Below are positions 24,395-33,673 of a DNA stretch of 64,000 nt, one piece after another. The DNA is taken from the NCBI RefSeq assembly GCF_018861145.1, contig NZ_JAHKQT010000023.1, forward strand, positions 124,001 through 188,000. Reading direction: 5' to 3'. The DNA is from Poseidonibacter lekithochrous. Its GTDB lineage: Bacteria > Campylobacterota > Campylobacteria > Campylobacterales > Arcobacteraceae. The notes under the pieces are model-generated. The model saw nothing but the letters and a program-made list of their open reading frames with translations, was not told where the DNA came from and ran no database searches. The number at the start of each line of letters is the position of its first letter. Position 1 is the first letter of the stretch. The translations under genes were made by a program, and so were the position numbers.

Positions 24395-25111
24395 ATGGAA
24401 AATAAAAAAAGCTTACTAATCATATTTATGTTAATTACTACTGTGCATATAGTTTTATTTGCACAATTAAAGGTTGAAGAAAAGGTTGCGTCTATTCAAA
24501 ATAAACCAACACCAAATATTTCAAAGATCAATCTTAAAAATGTTGTAATTAAAAAACCTGAACCAAAACCAGAACCTGTTGTTGAAAAAGTTGTTGAGAC
24601 ACCTGTAGAGATAAAACCTTTACCTAAGACAAAAAGTAAAAACATAATAAAACATAAGAAGAAAAAGAAGAAAAAAATTGTAAAAAAAGTTGAGAAACCT
24701 ACTAAAAAAATTGAAACTCCTAAGAAAGTAGAAGTAGCTGAAACTCCAGTTTTAGAGCAATCTTCTCAAAAAAGTATTCAAAAAAAAGTAGTTTTAGATT
24801 CAAGTAAAATTAAAGCATTAGAAAATGAATACCTAGCAAAACTTAGACATTTAATTGAAAAAAATAAAATATATCCAAAAAGTGCAAAAAGGTTAAGACA
24901 AATGGGGAAAGTTCATATTTCATTTGTAATTACGAAAGATGGACATATTAAAGATGCAAAAATATTACGAAATTCAAAATATAAAAGACTTAACAAAGCA
25001 GCTATTGCTATTTTAAGTAATATAAATAAATTTGAACCAATACCAAAAAAATTAAATAGAAACTCTTGGGAAATTACAGTACCAATTGTTTATGAAATTA
25101 TAAGGAGTTAA
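24395..25111 (+). CDS. tonB: TonB energy-transducing protein
   Basis: 238 residues. An N-terminal anchor helix (about 6-25), a Pro/Lys-rich periplasmic spacer with KKPEPKPEPVVEK and a very basic KHKKKKKKKIVKK stretch, then the TonB C-terminal domain (about 145-238) with YPKSAKRLRQMGKVHISFVI, and the usual ending WEITVPIVYEI. It transmits proton-motive force from ExbB/ExbD to outer-membrane receptors. Four bases separate its stop from exbB. A Fur-like box upstream suggests iron repression. Confidence 0.95.
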   Translation: MENKKSLLIIFMLITTVHIVLFAQLKVEEKVASIQNKPTPNISKINLKNVVIKKPEPKPEPVVEKVVETPVEIKPLPKTKSKNIIKHKKKKKKKIVKKVEKPTKKIETPKKVEVAETPVLEQSSQKSIQKKVVLDSSKIKALENEYLAKLRHLIEKNKIYPKSAKRLRQMGKVHISFVITKDGHIKDAKILRNSKYKRLNKAAIAILSNINKFEPIPKKLNRNSWEITVPIVYEIIRS

Positions 25112-25115
25112 AAGT

Positions 25116-25625
25116 ATGGAAATTGATTTAATCAATTATATTCAAAGAGGTGGAATAATAGTATATATACTAATTTTCTTAAATGTTATAGGTTTTACAA
25201 TTATGTTTTGGAAATTAGTAGTAATTTCATTATCAAGAAATAGAAGAGGATATTTAGTAAATGAAATAATTACATTTGCAAAAGAAAATTCTGAGGAATT
25301 TAAAAAAGATTCAATTGAAAACTTTATTAATAGAAAAATTAGAAAATTAGAATTTGGATTAAATACTGTTAAAATTATTGCATCAATTGCACCATTACTT
25401 GGACTTTTAGGGACTGTTGTTGGAGTTTTAAACTCTTTTGATTCTATTACAAAAAGTGGTTTAGGTGATCCAGCAGTGTTTTCAAGTGGTATTTCTGTTG
25501 CTTTAATTACTACAGTTGCAGGATTAATAGTAGCGATTCCTCATTATGTAGGTTATAACTATATTGTTGGAATATTAGATGATATTGAGCTAAAAATCCA
25601 AAAAGAGGTTCTTAAAAAGATATGA
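25116..25625 (+). CDS. exbB: ExbB/TolQ-type proton channel subunit
   Basis: 169 residues, short for ExbB but with three membrane segments: about 12-33, then the pair at about 86-108 (IASIAPLLGLLGTVVGVLNSF) and 123-145 (ISVALITTVAGLIVAIPHYVGYN) containing the conserved motifs. It forms the pentameric proton channel of the TonB motor in the inner membrane. It overlaps exbD by 4 nt (ATGA). Confidence 0.95.
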   Translation: MEIDLINYIQRGGIIVYILIFLNVIGFTIMFWKLVVISLSRNRRGYLVNEIITFAKENSEEFKKDSIENFINRKIRKLEFGLNTVKIIASIAPLLGLLGTVVGVLNSFDSITKSGLGDPAVFSSGISVALITTVAGLIVAIPHYVGYNYIVGILDDIELKIQKEVLKKI

Positions 25626-26008
25626 AAAAAAGAGAGATAATAACTCCTGATATTACACCACTTATTGATGTTGTTTTTATTCTTTTGATATTTTTTATAG
25701 TATCTTCTGTTTTTAAAAAAGATGAGTTAGCACTTGTGTTAAATCTTCCTACATCAAGTGCACAGGAAATAGAATTAAAACAAAAAGAAATAATCATAGA
25801 GCTAAATGATGAAAAACTTGCAATATATGGAAATGAAACATCATATGAAGTTTTAGAAGAAGAGATTATAAAAATAGAAGATAAAGAAAGAAATATAATA
25901 TTTAGAATTGATAAGAATGTAAAATATGAAAAAGTTGTTAAAGTTTTAGAAGTACTTCAAAGACATAAACTTTTCAATATTTCTTTAATAACTGATAAAA
26001 AAGAATAA
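25622..26008 (+). CDS. exbD: ExbD/TolR-type channel subunit
   Basis: 128 residues. A single N-terminal membrane helix with the proton-relay Asp in ITPLIDVVFILLIFFIV (D17 region), then a periplasmic ExbD domain with FRIDKNVKYEKVVKVLEVLQ. It works with ExbB inside the channel and couples to TonB. Last gene of tonB-exbB-exbD; it converges on nrdG with only 6 bp between stops and no hairpin. Confidence 0.95.
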   Translation: MKKREIITPDITPLIDVVFILLIFFIVSSVFKKDELALVLNLPTSSAQEIELKQKEIIIELNDEKLAIYGNETSYEVLEEEIIKIEDKERNIIFRIDKNVKYEKVVKVLEVLQRHKLFNISLITDKKE

Positions 26009-26014
26009 ATAGAA

Positions 26015-26698
26015 TTAAAAATTTCTCCATTGAAGGTCAAGGTCTTTTGAATAAATATCTTTTTTATTTAAATTACTTTGTTCTTTAATATCTCCAATAT
26101 TACTAGGTGTTTGCAGATAGTTTTGTAAATAATATGTTTTTTTATACCCTAAACTCTCTAGAACTTTAATCATTTCATTTATATCATTTTCATTTAGAAG
26201 ACTAGAATGAATAGTAGTTCTTAATTCAAAATCAAAATCTATATCAATTAAGTATTTAATTGTTTCTAAAAACTGTTCATACGTATAGGTTTTAGTTATT
26301 TTATAAAACTTATTTTTTGGTGCTTTAAAATCAATAGCCATATAATCTATAAGATTTAAATCTATTAATTCTTTGATTTGTTTTGTATTTGTAGCATTTG
26401 TATCTAGTTTGATTTTAAAACCAAGTCTTTTAATCTCCTTACAAAAAGGTATTAAATTATGAACAGTAGCTTCTCCACCTGATAATACAACAGAATCTAA
26501 TAACCCTACTCTAGTTTTTAAAAACTCTAAGCACTCATATAATGAATAATTACCCTCTTTTGAGTAAACTAATTCATCGTTGTAACAATAAAGACATCTA
26601 AAGTTACATTTTATAAACCAAACTACGCAAGACAAGTGTCCTACGTAATCTGTTGTTGTAAATTTTGTAAGATTATAAACAATTCTTTGATTCAACAA
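26015..26698 (-). CDS. nrdG: anaerobic ribonucleotide reductase activating protein (radical SAM)
   Basis: 227 residues from a TTG start. The radical-SAM cysteines lie in CNFRCLYCYNDELV (CxxxCxxC), with VVLSGGEATVH as the GGE motif binding SAM. It belongs to the longer NrdG2-like activases (about 220-230 residues). It generates the glycyl radical on NrdD during anaerobic growth. Its start overlaps by 26 nt the end of the small gene carrying that glycine, so reductase and activase are tightly coupled. Confidence 0.9.
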   Translation of the reverse strand: MLNQRIVYNLTKFTTTDYVGHLSCVVWFIKCNFRCLYCYNDELVYSKEGNYSLYECLEFLKTRVGLLDSVVLSGGEATVHNLIPFCKEIKRLGFKIKLDTNATNTKQIKELIDLNLIDYMAIDFKAPKNKFYKITKTYTYEQFLETIKYLIDIDFDFELRTTIHSSLLNENDINEMIKVLESLGYKKTYYLQNYLQTPSNIGDIKEQSNLNKKDIYSKDLDLQWRNF

Positions 26699-26837
26699 AT
26701 TTTACTCTTTGATTATGCTCAGCTTTTTTACCAATATTAAAACTTTCAACAGGTCTATGATATCCCATAACTCTAGTATAAACTATACATCTTGTTCTTC
26801 TATCTTGATTTTTTTCAAGCAATTCTTGTTTGTTCAT
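26673..26837 (-). CDS. glycyl-radical C-terminal domain of class III RNR, separate small gene (54 aa)
   Basis: Too short for usual gene callers. The protein has CIVYTRVMGYHRPVESFNIGKK (residues 17-38), the RVxGY glycyl-radical segment that normally ends NrdD; the radical Gly is residue 25. AGGAG lies 7 nt before its ATG (26837). The gene overlaps the large nrdD frame by 23 nt, which itself stops before any RVxGY motif, and overlaps nrdG by 26 nt. So the radical domain appears to be made as a separate peptide that must join the large subunit. A one-base error or programmed frameshift joining both frames is the alternative. Confidence 0.78.
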   Translation of the reverse strand: MNKQELLEKNQDRRTRCIVYTRVMGYHRPVESFNIGKKAEHNQRVKFVESKNCL

Positions 26838-28881
26838 TTTTTAACTCCTTTTCTAAAATTTCCTCATCACACTTTGGACAAAACTCATGTTCTCCATTTA
26901 AATATCCATGAACTTCACAAACTGAAAATAGTGGTGTTACAGTTATATATGGCAATTTAAAGTTTGTAATACTATTTTTTACAAACTTTCTACAAGCGTC
27001 AATAGATGATATTTTCTCACTCATATATAAATGTAAAACTGTTCCACCTGTATATTTACACTGTAGTTCATCTTGAAGAGCTAAGGCTTCAAAGGGATCA
27101 TTAGTAAAGTCAACTGGTAATTGAGATGAGTTTGTATAATAGATATTATCCGCATAACCAGCTTGAATAATATCTTTATATCTTTTCTTATCTTCTTTAG
27201 CAAATCTATATGTAGTACCTTCTGCTGGAGTTGCTTCAAGATTATAAAGGTTTCCTGTTTCTTCTTGAAATTCAAGCATTTTTTCTCTCATAAAATCAAG
27301 TATTTCATTACAAAAAGTATTTCCAAGTTCACTTGATAAATCAATATTTTCTCCAAAATAATTTTTAATCATTTCATTCATTCCATTTACACCAATAGTT
27401 GAAAAATGATTGTTAAATCCTGGTAAATATCTTTGTGTATAAGGGAAGAGTCCTCTATCATACATATCTTGGACAAATACTCTTTTTTTCTCTAATGTAG
27501 ACTTTGCTAGGTTCATTAATTCTTCTAATCTTTCTAATAAGGCTCTACTGTCATTTTTATAAAGGTAACCAAGTCTTGCCATATTTATAGTAACAACACC
27601 TATACTTCCTGTCATTTCTGCACTTCCAAAAAGGCCACCACCTCGTTTTAGTAACTCTCTTAAATCTAGTTGTAATCTACAACACATAGATCTTACATGA
27701 CCTGGTTTATAAGCCTTCTCATTTTGTATTAGTTTTCCATTTTCATCTTTTATATATTGACTTCCTATAAAATTTTGAAAATAGGAGCTTCCAATTTTTG
27801 CTGTATTTTCAAATAAAATATCAGTATTTTTACCATACCAATCAAAATCTTCAGTAATATTTACAGTTGGAATTGGAAATGTAAAAGGTTGACCTGTTTT
27901 ATCGCCTTCTGTCATAACCTCATAATAAGCACGATTAATTAAATTCATTTCTTTTTGGAAATCTTTATAAGTAAGTGTTTGATCTATATCTTTTAATAAA
28001 TGTTCCTGATTTCTTGTTGGGATTTGATCTTTCAAGTCATCTGGAACTGTCCAATCAATAGTAATATTTGTAAAAGGACTCTGACCCCAACGTGCTGGTA
28101 CATTTAAATTATAAATAAAAGATCTAACCGCTTTTTTAATCTCACTATATGATAATTTGTCCTTGAAAACATAAGGTGCCAAATATGTATCAAAAGAAGA
28201 GAAGGCTTGTGCTCCTGCCCATTCACTTTGAAGTATCCCTAAAAAGTTTGCCATTTGACCTAAGGCTTCTCTAAAATGATTAGGAGCAACACTTTCAACT
28301 CGTCCACGAACTCCATTAAATCCTTCATCTAAAAGAACTCTTAAACTCCAACCTGCACAATATCCACTTAAACAATCTAAATCATGAATATGATAATCTG
28401 CATTTCTGTGAGCATATCCTTCTTCTTTTGAGTAAACTTTATCAAGCCAATAGTTTGCTATTACTTTTCCTGCTGTATTATTTATAAGTCCAGCGTGAGA
28501 ATATCCTGTATTTGAATTTGCTTTAATACGCCAATCACTACCATTTATATACTCTTGTATTGTTTGAGTAGAATTTATATATGTTGTATCAGAATCAATT
28601 TGAAGTATTTGTTCTCTTTGAATTTTATGTAAATGTCTATACATCATAAAAGATTTCATTACTTCGAAATATCTTGCTTTATATAATACTCTCTCTATTA
28701 CATCTTGTATATCTTCAACAGCTACTATTCGCTTTTGTTCTAAAATATCAAGTACATTAAAGAATACAACTTGAGAATAAATTACATTTACACTTTTAAA
28801 AGCTTTTTTTATAACATCTTCTATTTTATATGCTTCAAACTTTTGTTTAATACCATCTCTTTTTAATATTTCTTCAATCAT
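26815..28881 (-). CDS. nrdD: anaerobic ribonucleoside-triphosphate reductase, large part
   Basis: 688 residues. N-terminal ATP-cone (about 1-90, IEEILKRDGIKQKFEAYKIEDVI), then the barrel catalytic domain: NADYHIHDLDCLSGYCAGW, GSIGVVTINMARLGYL, STIGVNGMNEMIKNYFG and a C-terminal zinc knuckle CEVHG...CPKCDEE. It reduces ribonucleoside triphosphates to deoxy forms without oxygen. It ends about 14 residues after the zinc knuckle, where the contiguous enzymes continue to the glycyl-radical motif; that motif lies in the next overlapping gene. Confidence 0.92.
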   Translation of the reverse strand: MIEEILKRDGIKQKFEAYKIEDVIKKAFKSVNVIYSQVVFFNVLDILEQKRIVAVEDIQDVIERVLYKARYFEVMKSFMMYRHLHKIQREQILQIDSDTTYINSTQTIQEYINGSDWRIKANSNTGYSHAGLINNTAGKVIANYWLDKVYSKEEGYAHRNADYHIHDLDCLSGYCAGWSLRVLLDEGFNGVRGRVESVAPNHFREALGQMANFLGILQSEWAGAQAFSSFDTYLAPYVFKDKLSYSEIKKAVRSFIYNLNVPARWGQSPFTNITIDWTVPDDLKDQIPTRNQEHLLKDIDQTLTYKDFQKEMNLINRAYYEVMTEGDKTGQPFTFPIPTVNITEDFDWYGKNTDILFENTAKIGSSYFQNFIGSQYIKDENGKLIQNEKAYKPGHVRSMCCRLQLDLRELLKRGGGLFGSAEMTGSIGVVTINMARLGYLYKNDSRALLERLEELMNLAKSTLEKKRVFVQDMYDRGLFPYTQRYLPGFNNHFSTIGVNGMNEMIKNYFGENIDLSSELGNTFCNEILDFMREKMLEFQEETGNLYNLEATPAEGTTYRFAKEDKKRYKDIIQAGYADNIYYTNSSQLPVDFTNDPFEALALQDELQCKYTGGTVLHLYMSEKISSIDACRKFVKNSITNFKLPYITVTPLFSVCEVHGYLNGEHEFCPKCDEEILEKELKNEQTRIA

Positions 28882-29092
28882 TTATTATCCTTAAAAATAT
28901 TCGTAAGTATAAGTTAGATTTTCTTAATACTAAATAACAAAAAATGTCACAAAAGTGTCATTTTTAGGGCTCTTAGAGTAATAATAAGAATATTTAATTT
29001 TTAAATATTCTTATAAATAAAGTCAAATTTAAGTTAGTAATAATAGTAAATCCTATAGAATATCAGCTTTTATTAATTACAGAGGAATCATT

Positions 29093-30019
29093 ATGAGACA
29101 TTTCTTAACATTAGCAGACTATACAAAAGAAGAAATTCTTGAAATATTAGAACTTGCAAAACAAATCAAAACTGAAACTAAAAACAAAGTTTTTAAAGAG
29201 TATATGCCTAAACAAACATTAGGAATGATTTTTGAAAAGAGTTCAACAAGAACTAGAGTTTCTTTTGAAACAGGTATTTACCAACTAGGTGGAGTAGGAT
29301 TATTCCTTTCTTCAAATGATATTCAACTTGGACGAGGTGAACCTTTAAGTGACACATCAAGAGTAATATCTAGAATGGTAGATATGGTAATGATTAGAAC
29401 TTTTGGACATGAAAAAATTGAAGAGTTTGCAAAGTATTCAAAAGTTCCTGTAATAAATGGTTTAACAACTGAATATCATCCTGTTCAACTAATGGCTGAT
29501 TATCTTACAATTCAAGAAGCAGGACTTGATAAAGATTTAGTTGTTGCATATATTGGTGATGGTAATAACATGGCTCATTCATGGCTAAATATGGCTGCAA
29601 AATTAGGCTTTGAGCTTAGAATTGCAACACCAAAAGGTTATGAAGTAAATGCAGATATTTTAGCACATGCTTTAGAAATGGCTAAAGTTTCAGGCGCTAA
29701 AATTACTATTACAAATGATCCTAAAGAGGCTGTTAAAGATACAACTGTAGTTACTACTGATACATGGGTTTCTATGGGACAAGAAGATGAAAAAGAACAA
29801 AGAATAAAAGACTTTGATGGATATATTGTAGATTCTTCTATGATGAAAATAGCTCAAGAAAAAGCTATTTTCTTACATTGCCTTCCAGCTTATAGAGGAT
29901 ATGAAGTAAGTGAAGAAGTTTTAGAAAGTACTCAAAGTTTAATCTTTGATGAAGCAGAAAATAGACTTCATGCACAAAAAGGTGTAATGGTTTGGTTAGA
30001 TAAAAAGAGAAATTCATAA
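29093..30019 (+). CDS. argF: ornithine carbamoyltransferase
   Basis: 308 residues. The carbamoyl-phosphate motif [13 protein letters not shown] near residue 50, [14 protein letters not shown] and the ornithine-site [11 protein letters not shown] are all present. It makes citrulline from ornithine in arginine synthesis. hemN begins 1 bp after the stop, so the two are cotranscribed although unrelated. argG lies 14 kb away. Confidence 0.96.
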   Translation: MRHFLTLADYTKEEILEILELAKQIKTETKNKVFKEYMPKQTLGMIFEKSSTRTRVSFETGIYQLGGVGLFLSSNDIQLGRGEPLSDTSRVISRMVDMVMIRTFGHEKIEEFAKYSKVPVINGLTTEYHPVQLMADYLTIQEAGLDKDLVVAYIGDGNNMAHSWLNMAAKLGFELRIATPKGYEVNADILAHALEMAKVSGAKITITNDPKEAVKDTTVVTTDTWVSMGQEDEKEQRIKDFDGYIVDSSMMKIAQEKAIFLHCLPAYRGYEVSEEVLESTQSLIFDEAENRLHAQKGVMVWLDKKRNS

Positions 30020-30020
30020 T

Positions 30021-31388
30021 ATGATTGATTTTAAAAAATTTGAAAAATATTCAAGACCAGGGCCACGATATACTTCTTATCCAACAGCACCTGAGTTTAG
30101 TGAAGAATTTACTCAAGATGATTTAAAAGCTTACTATAAAAATCAAAGTGACGATAGATCAATTTCTATTTATATTCATATGCCTTTTTGTAGAAGTGCT
30201 TGTTACTTTTGTGGATGTAATACAATTTTTACTTCAAAAGAAGAAAAAAAAGTTGGATATATTACATATTTAAAAAAAGAATTAAATATATTAAAAAATC
30301 ATCTAAATACAAATAGAGAAGTTACTCAAATGCATTTTGGAGGAGGAACACCAACATTTTTCTCTCCTGAACAACTTGAAGATGTTATTAACTCAGTAAA
30401 AGAAGTATTTCCTAACTTTGCATTAGATGCCGAAGTTTCATGTGAAGTAGATCCTAGATTCTTTAAAAAAGAGCATATGGACGTTCTTAAAGCAGGCGGT
30501 TGTAATAGATTAAGTTTTGGTGTACAAGATTTAGATGAGCAAGTTCAAAAAACGATTCATAGAATTCAGCCTTTTGAATTAACTCAAAACGTAATTAAAA
30601 TAGCACGTGATGCTGGTATTCATTCTGTTAACACGGATTTAATTTATGGACTTCCTCATCAAACTAAAAAGAGTTTTAGAAAAACACTAGAAAAGATGAT
30701 TACATTAGATACTGATAGATTTGCTGTATTTAATTATGCTCATGTTCCATGGCTTATGAAAACTATGAGAAAATTTGATGAAACAACTTTTCCAAAACCA
30801 GAAGAAAAATTAGAAATGCTTAAAGATACAATTGATTTCTTTACATCTAATGGTTATAAAATGGTTGGAATGGATCACTTTGCAAAACCTGAAGATGAAT
30901 TATTTAAAGCTATTGAAAAAGGTGAACTCCATAGAAACTTCCAAGGTTATACTACAAAAGGTGGAGCTGATTTAATAGGAATTGGTTTAACTTCTATTGG
31001 AAATGGTGTAGATTATTACGCACAAAACTTCAAAGATATTCCAACTTATGAAGCTGCTTTAGATAATGGAGATTTACCTGTATTTAAAGGTTATAGATTA
31101 AGTGATGATGATCAGTTAAGACAATTTGTTATTATGGAATTAATGTCTAACTTTGCTTTAAATATTACAAGAGTAGAAGAACAATTTAATGTAAACTTTA
31201 AAGAGTATTTTGCAGATTCACTTGAAGCTCTGAGAGAATTTGTAGAAGCTGATTTAGTAGAAATAACTGATTCTAATATCCAAGTATCACAAACTGGTGC
31301 TATGTTAATTAGAAATATATGTATGCCATTTGATGCATATTTAAATAAAATACCTGAAGATAAAAGAAGATTTTCTAAGACTATATAG
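30021..31388 (+). CDS. hemN: oxygen-independent coproporphyrinogen III oxidase
   Basis: 455 residues, full HemN length (rather than the shorter HemW). N-terminal FEKYSRPGPRYTSYPTAPEF, radical-SAM cysteines HMPFCRSACYFCGCN with the fourth HemN Cys, HFGGGTPTFFSPEQL, SFGVQDLDEQVQ and the C-terminal domain DQLRQFVIMELM. It decarboxylates coproporphyrinogen III anaerobically in heme synthesis; hemB lies 10 kb upstream. Confidence 0.96.
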   Translation: MIDFKKFEKYSRPGPRYTSYPTAPEFSEEFTQDDLKAYYKNQSDDRSISIYIHMPFCRSACYFCGCNTIFTSKEEKKVGYITYLKKELNILKNHLNTNREVTQMHFGGGTPTFFSPEQLEDVINSVKEVFPNFALDAEVSCEVDPRFFKKEHMDVLKAGGCNRLSFGVQDLDEQVQKTIHRIQPFELTQNVIKIARDAGIHSVNTDLIYGLPHQTKKSFRKTLEKMITLDTDRFAVFNYAHVPWLMKTMRKFDETTFPKPEEKLEMLKDTIDFFTSNGYKMVGMDHFAKPEDELFKAIEKGELHRNFQGYTTKGGADLIGIGLTSIGNGVDYYAQNFKDIPTYEAALDNGDLPVFKGYRLSDDDQLRQFVIMELMSNFALNITRVEEQFNVNFKEYFADSLEALREFVEADLVEITDSNIQVSQTGAMLIRNICMPFDAYLNKIPEDKRRFSKTI

Positions 31389-31522
31389 TCTTAGTTTCTT
31401 TTATTAAACGTCCCTGCTTCTCGAAATATAAGCTCCTTTTTATCAACTATTAACCAACTTTTGAGTATATTTTCTTTTAATTATAAATATTAAAATTTTT
31501 TAAACAAAAAGGTTATATAAAA

Positions 31523-32818
31523 GTGTCAATAAATAAATTTAATTACACAGCTGTATCTGATGCCTGTGTTAAATGTGGAAAATGTAAACCTGTATGTACA
31601 ATCTTTAATATAAACCAAGATGAAACAACAAGTCCAAGAGGATTTATTGATTTATTAGGGGCTTATGAAAGAGATGAATTAGAGCTAGATCAAAACGCAA
31701 AAGATATTTTTGAATCATGCTTCTTATGTACAAATTGTGTTGAAGAGTGCCCTATTGATTTACCAACTGATATGGTAATTGAACAAGTTAGAGCTGATAT
31801 TGCAAAGAAATTTGGAATTACATGGTATAAAAGATTATTCTTCTGGTTATTAAGACATAGAAAAACTATGGATATGTTATCAAGAATGGGGTGGATGTTT
31901 CAAACATGTGCATTAAAACTTGATAGTAATAAACAATCAGCAGAACCTCGATTTTCATTACCTATTGTAAAAAAAGATAGAGTTTTACCCTTTGCTGATA
32001 TGAGAAGTTTTTTAAATAAATATCCTCAAAATATTTTTGCAAAAAATAAAAAAGTTGAAGATAACAAGAAAAATAAAGTTGCAATCTTTATTGGATGTAT
32101 GAGTAATTACACATATACAAATACTGGAGATGCATTAGTTAAAATTCTAAAAAAATTAGAACTTGATATTATGATTCCTAAAAAACAATTATGTTGTGGA
32201 GCACCTGCATACTTTACTGGTGCGTTTGATACGGTTGATTACTTAACTAAGAAAAATATTGAATACTTTGAAACATGGATTGATGATGTAGATGCTGTTA
32301 TAATCCCAGAAGCTACATGTTCAGCAATGATTAATAAAGATTGGGAACATTTCTTACACGATCAGCCAGAGTGGCAAGCACGTGCTGTGAAATTATCTAA
32401 AAAAATATTTATGGCTACAAAATGGCTTGATGATAATACTCAATTAAGAGAATTATTAGCACAAAGTAAGAAAAAAATAGATACAACAGTTACATATCAT
32501 GATCCATGTCATGCTAAAAAAATGCAAGGTGTTTGGGAAGAGCCACGAAACTTATTAAAACAAAACTATGTTTTAACTGAAATGAGTGATTCAAATAGAT
32601 GTTGTGGATTTGGTGGAGTTACTATGCAAACTGAAAAATATGATTTTGCAAAAGCTGCAGGACTTCCAAAAGCTGCAATGATTAAAGAAACGAAAGCACA
32701 AGTTGTAAGTGCTGAGTGTTCAGCTTGTAGAATGCAAATAACTAACTCTTTATATTTATCAGATGTAGATGTTCAGTTTAAAAATCCAATTGAACTAATA
32801 GCTGAGGCATTAGATTAA
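31523..32818 (+). CDS. two-cluster Fe-S protein with CCG domains (GlpC/heterodisulfide-reductase-like)
   Basis: 431 residues from a GTG start. Two [4Fe-4S] ferredoxin motifs at the start (CVKCGKCKPVC and CFLCTNCVEECP) are followed by two CCG domains: about 190-290 with FIGCMSNYTY and LCCGAPAYFTG, and about 320-430 with YHDPCHAKKMQG, RCCGFGGVT and SAECSACRMQ. Such proteins (GlpC, GlcF, HdrD-like) pass electrons from a flavoprotein dehydrogenase to quinones. No dehydrogenase partner is adjacent: hemN is upstream and lgt follows by 1 bp. The electron donor is unknown. Confidence 0.85.
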   Translation: MSINKFNYTAVSDACVKCGKCKPVCTIFNINQDETTSPRGFIDLLGAYERDELELDQNAKDIFESCFLCTNCVEECPIDLPTDMVIEQVRADIAKKFGITWYKRLFFWLLRHRKTMDMLSRMGWMFQTCALKLDSNKQSAEPRFSLPIVKKDRVLPFADMRSFLNKYPQNIFAKNKKVEDNKKNKVAIFIGCMSNYTYTNTGDALVKILKKLELDIMIPKKQLCCGAPAYFTGAFDTVDYLTKKNIEYFETWIDDVDAVIIPEATCSAMINKDWEHFLHDQPEWQARAVKLSKKIFMATKWLDDNTQLRELLAQSKKKIDTTVTYHDPCHAKKMQGVWEEPRNLLKQNYVLTEMSDSNRCCGFGGVTMQTEKYDFAKAAGLPKAAMIKETKAQVVSAECSACRMQITNSLYLSDVDVQFKNPIELIAEALD

Positions 32819-32819
32819 A

Positions 32820-33656
32820 ATGCAGGAATATTGGCAAAATATATATTCAAATTTTGAACCAGTTGCATTTAATTTAGGTCCCGTATCAGTTCACTGGTAT
32901 GGGATAATGTATGCTCTTGCTTTAATCTCTGCTATTTTTATAGCTAAATGGTTTATTAAACATGACAAATTAAATATTTCTAATGATTTATTTGATTCAT
33001 ATATTTGGTGGGCTGAGATTGGTGTTATTTTAGGTGCAAGATTAGGATACATTATTTTCTATGATACTAATGCAGTGTATTATCTTACAAAACCTTGGCA
33101 AATATTTAATCCATATGTAGATGGAGTTTATACTGGAATTTCTGGAATGAGTTATCATGGGGCATTAATTGGTTTTTTAATTGCTTCTATTTTATTTTGT
33201 AGAAAGAATAAGATTTCTTTTTGGTTCATAACTGATATTGCAGTACTTGGAATTTCTGCAGCATATGTATTTGGTAGAATTGGTAACTTCTTTAATCAAG
33301 AGCTAGTTGGACGTGTGACTGATGTTCCTTGGGGAATTTATGTAGGTGAAAGTTTAAGACATCCTTCTCAGCTTTATGAAGCAATCCTTGAAGGATTAGT
33401 AGTATTTGCTATTTTAATATATTTTAGAAAAAGTAAAACTTTTGATGGACAATTAGCATTAATGTATGGAGTTTTATACTCTGCAATGAGAATAATAGCT
33501 GAGTTCTTTAGACAACCTGATATTCAATTAGGATTTATTTATAGTGATTGGTTAACTATGGGTATATTACAATCTTCAGTAGTTTTATTAGTAAGTTTAG
33601 TAGTTTATATAAGTTTAAAAAGAAAAGAATCGAAAGTAAAAATAAAAAATAGTTAA
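32820..33656 (+). CDS. lgt: prolipoprotein diacylglyceryl transferase
   Basis: 278 residues, polytopic inner-membrane protein. Motifs: SVHWYGIMYALAL, GISGMSYHGALIGF and the Lgt signature GRIGNFFNQELVGR. It transfers diacylglycerol from phosphatidylglycerol to the lipobox Cys of lipoproteins such as the two at 2.1-2.7 kb. Its last two codons and stop lie inside a 28-bp palindrome shared with the converging gene. Confidence 0.96.
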   Translation: MQEYWQNIYSNFEPVAFNLGPVSVHWYGIMYALALISAIFIAKWFIKHDKLNISNDLFDSYIWWAEIGVILGARLGYIIFYDTNAVYYLTKPWQIFNPYVDGVYTGISGMSYHGALIGFLIASILFCRKNKISFWFITDIAVLGISAAYVFGRIGNFFNQELVGRVTDVPWGIYVGESLRHPSQLYEAILEGLVVFAILIYFRKSKTFDGQLALMYGVLYSAMRIIAEFFRQPDIQLGFIYSDWLTMGILQSSVVLLVSLVVYISLKRKESKVKIKNS

Positions 33657-33673
33657 CCTAGGTTAACTATTTT
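33646..33673. terminator. 28-bp perfect palindrome, shared bidirectional terminator
   Basis: 14-base arms, AAAATAGTTAACCT at 33646-33659 and its exact complement at 33660-33673. It spans both converging stop codons, so each gene ends with the same Asn-Ser-stop (AAT AGT TAA). A-tract and T-tract at its ends give an intrinsic terminator in both directions. Confidence 0.75.

Noticed and set aside
24395-25111. Lys-rich run in tonB as a frameshift or sequencing artefact
   Set aside because: Basic and Pro-rich spacers are normal in TonB proteins, and the frame continues into a complete C-terminal domain.
25612-25797. Antisense open frame over exbD
   Set aside because: Shadow of a well-supported gene with all ExbD features; no ribosome site or family pattern.
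26815-26840. Treating the nrdD end as a simple sequencing frameshift
   Set aside because: The small frame has its own ATG and a well-spaced AGGAG, and overlaps both neighbours in the compact style of the region, so a genuine split gene is preferred; the error alternative is kept in the finding.
28945-28968. Repeat TGTCA-N6-TGTCA upstream of nrdD as an NrdR or FNR site
   Set aside because: It is a direct, not inverted, repeat and does not match TTGAT-N4-ATCAA or the NrdR palindrome well enough.
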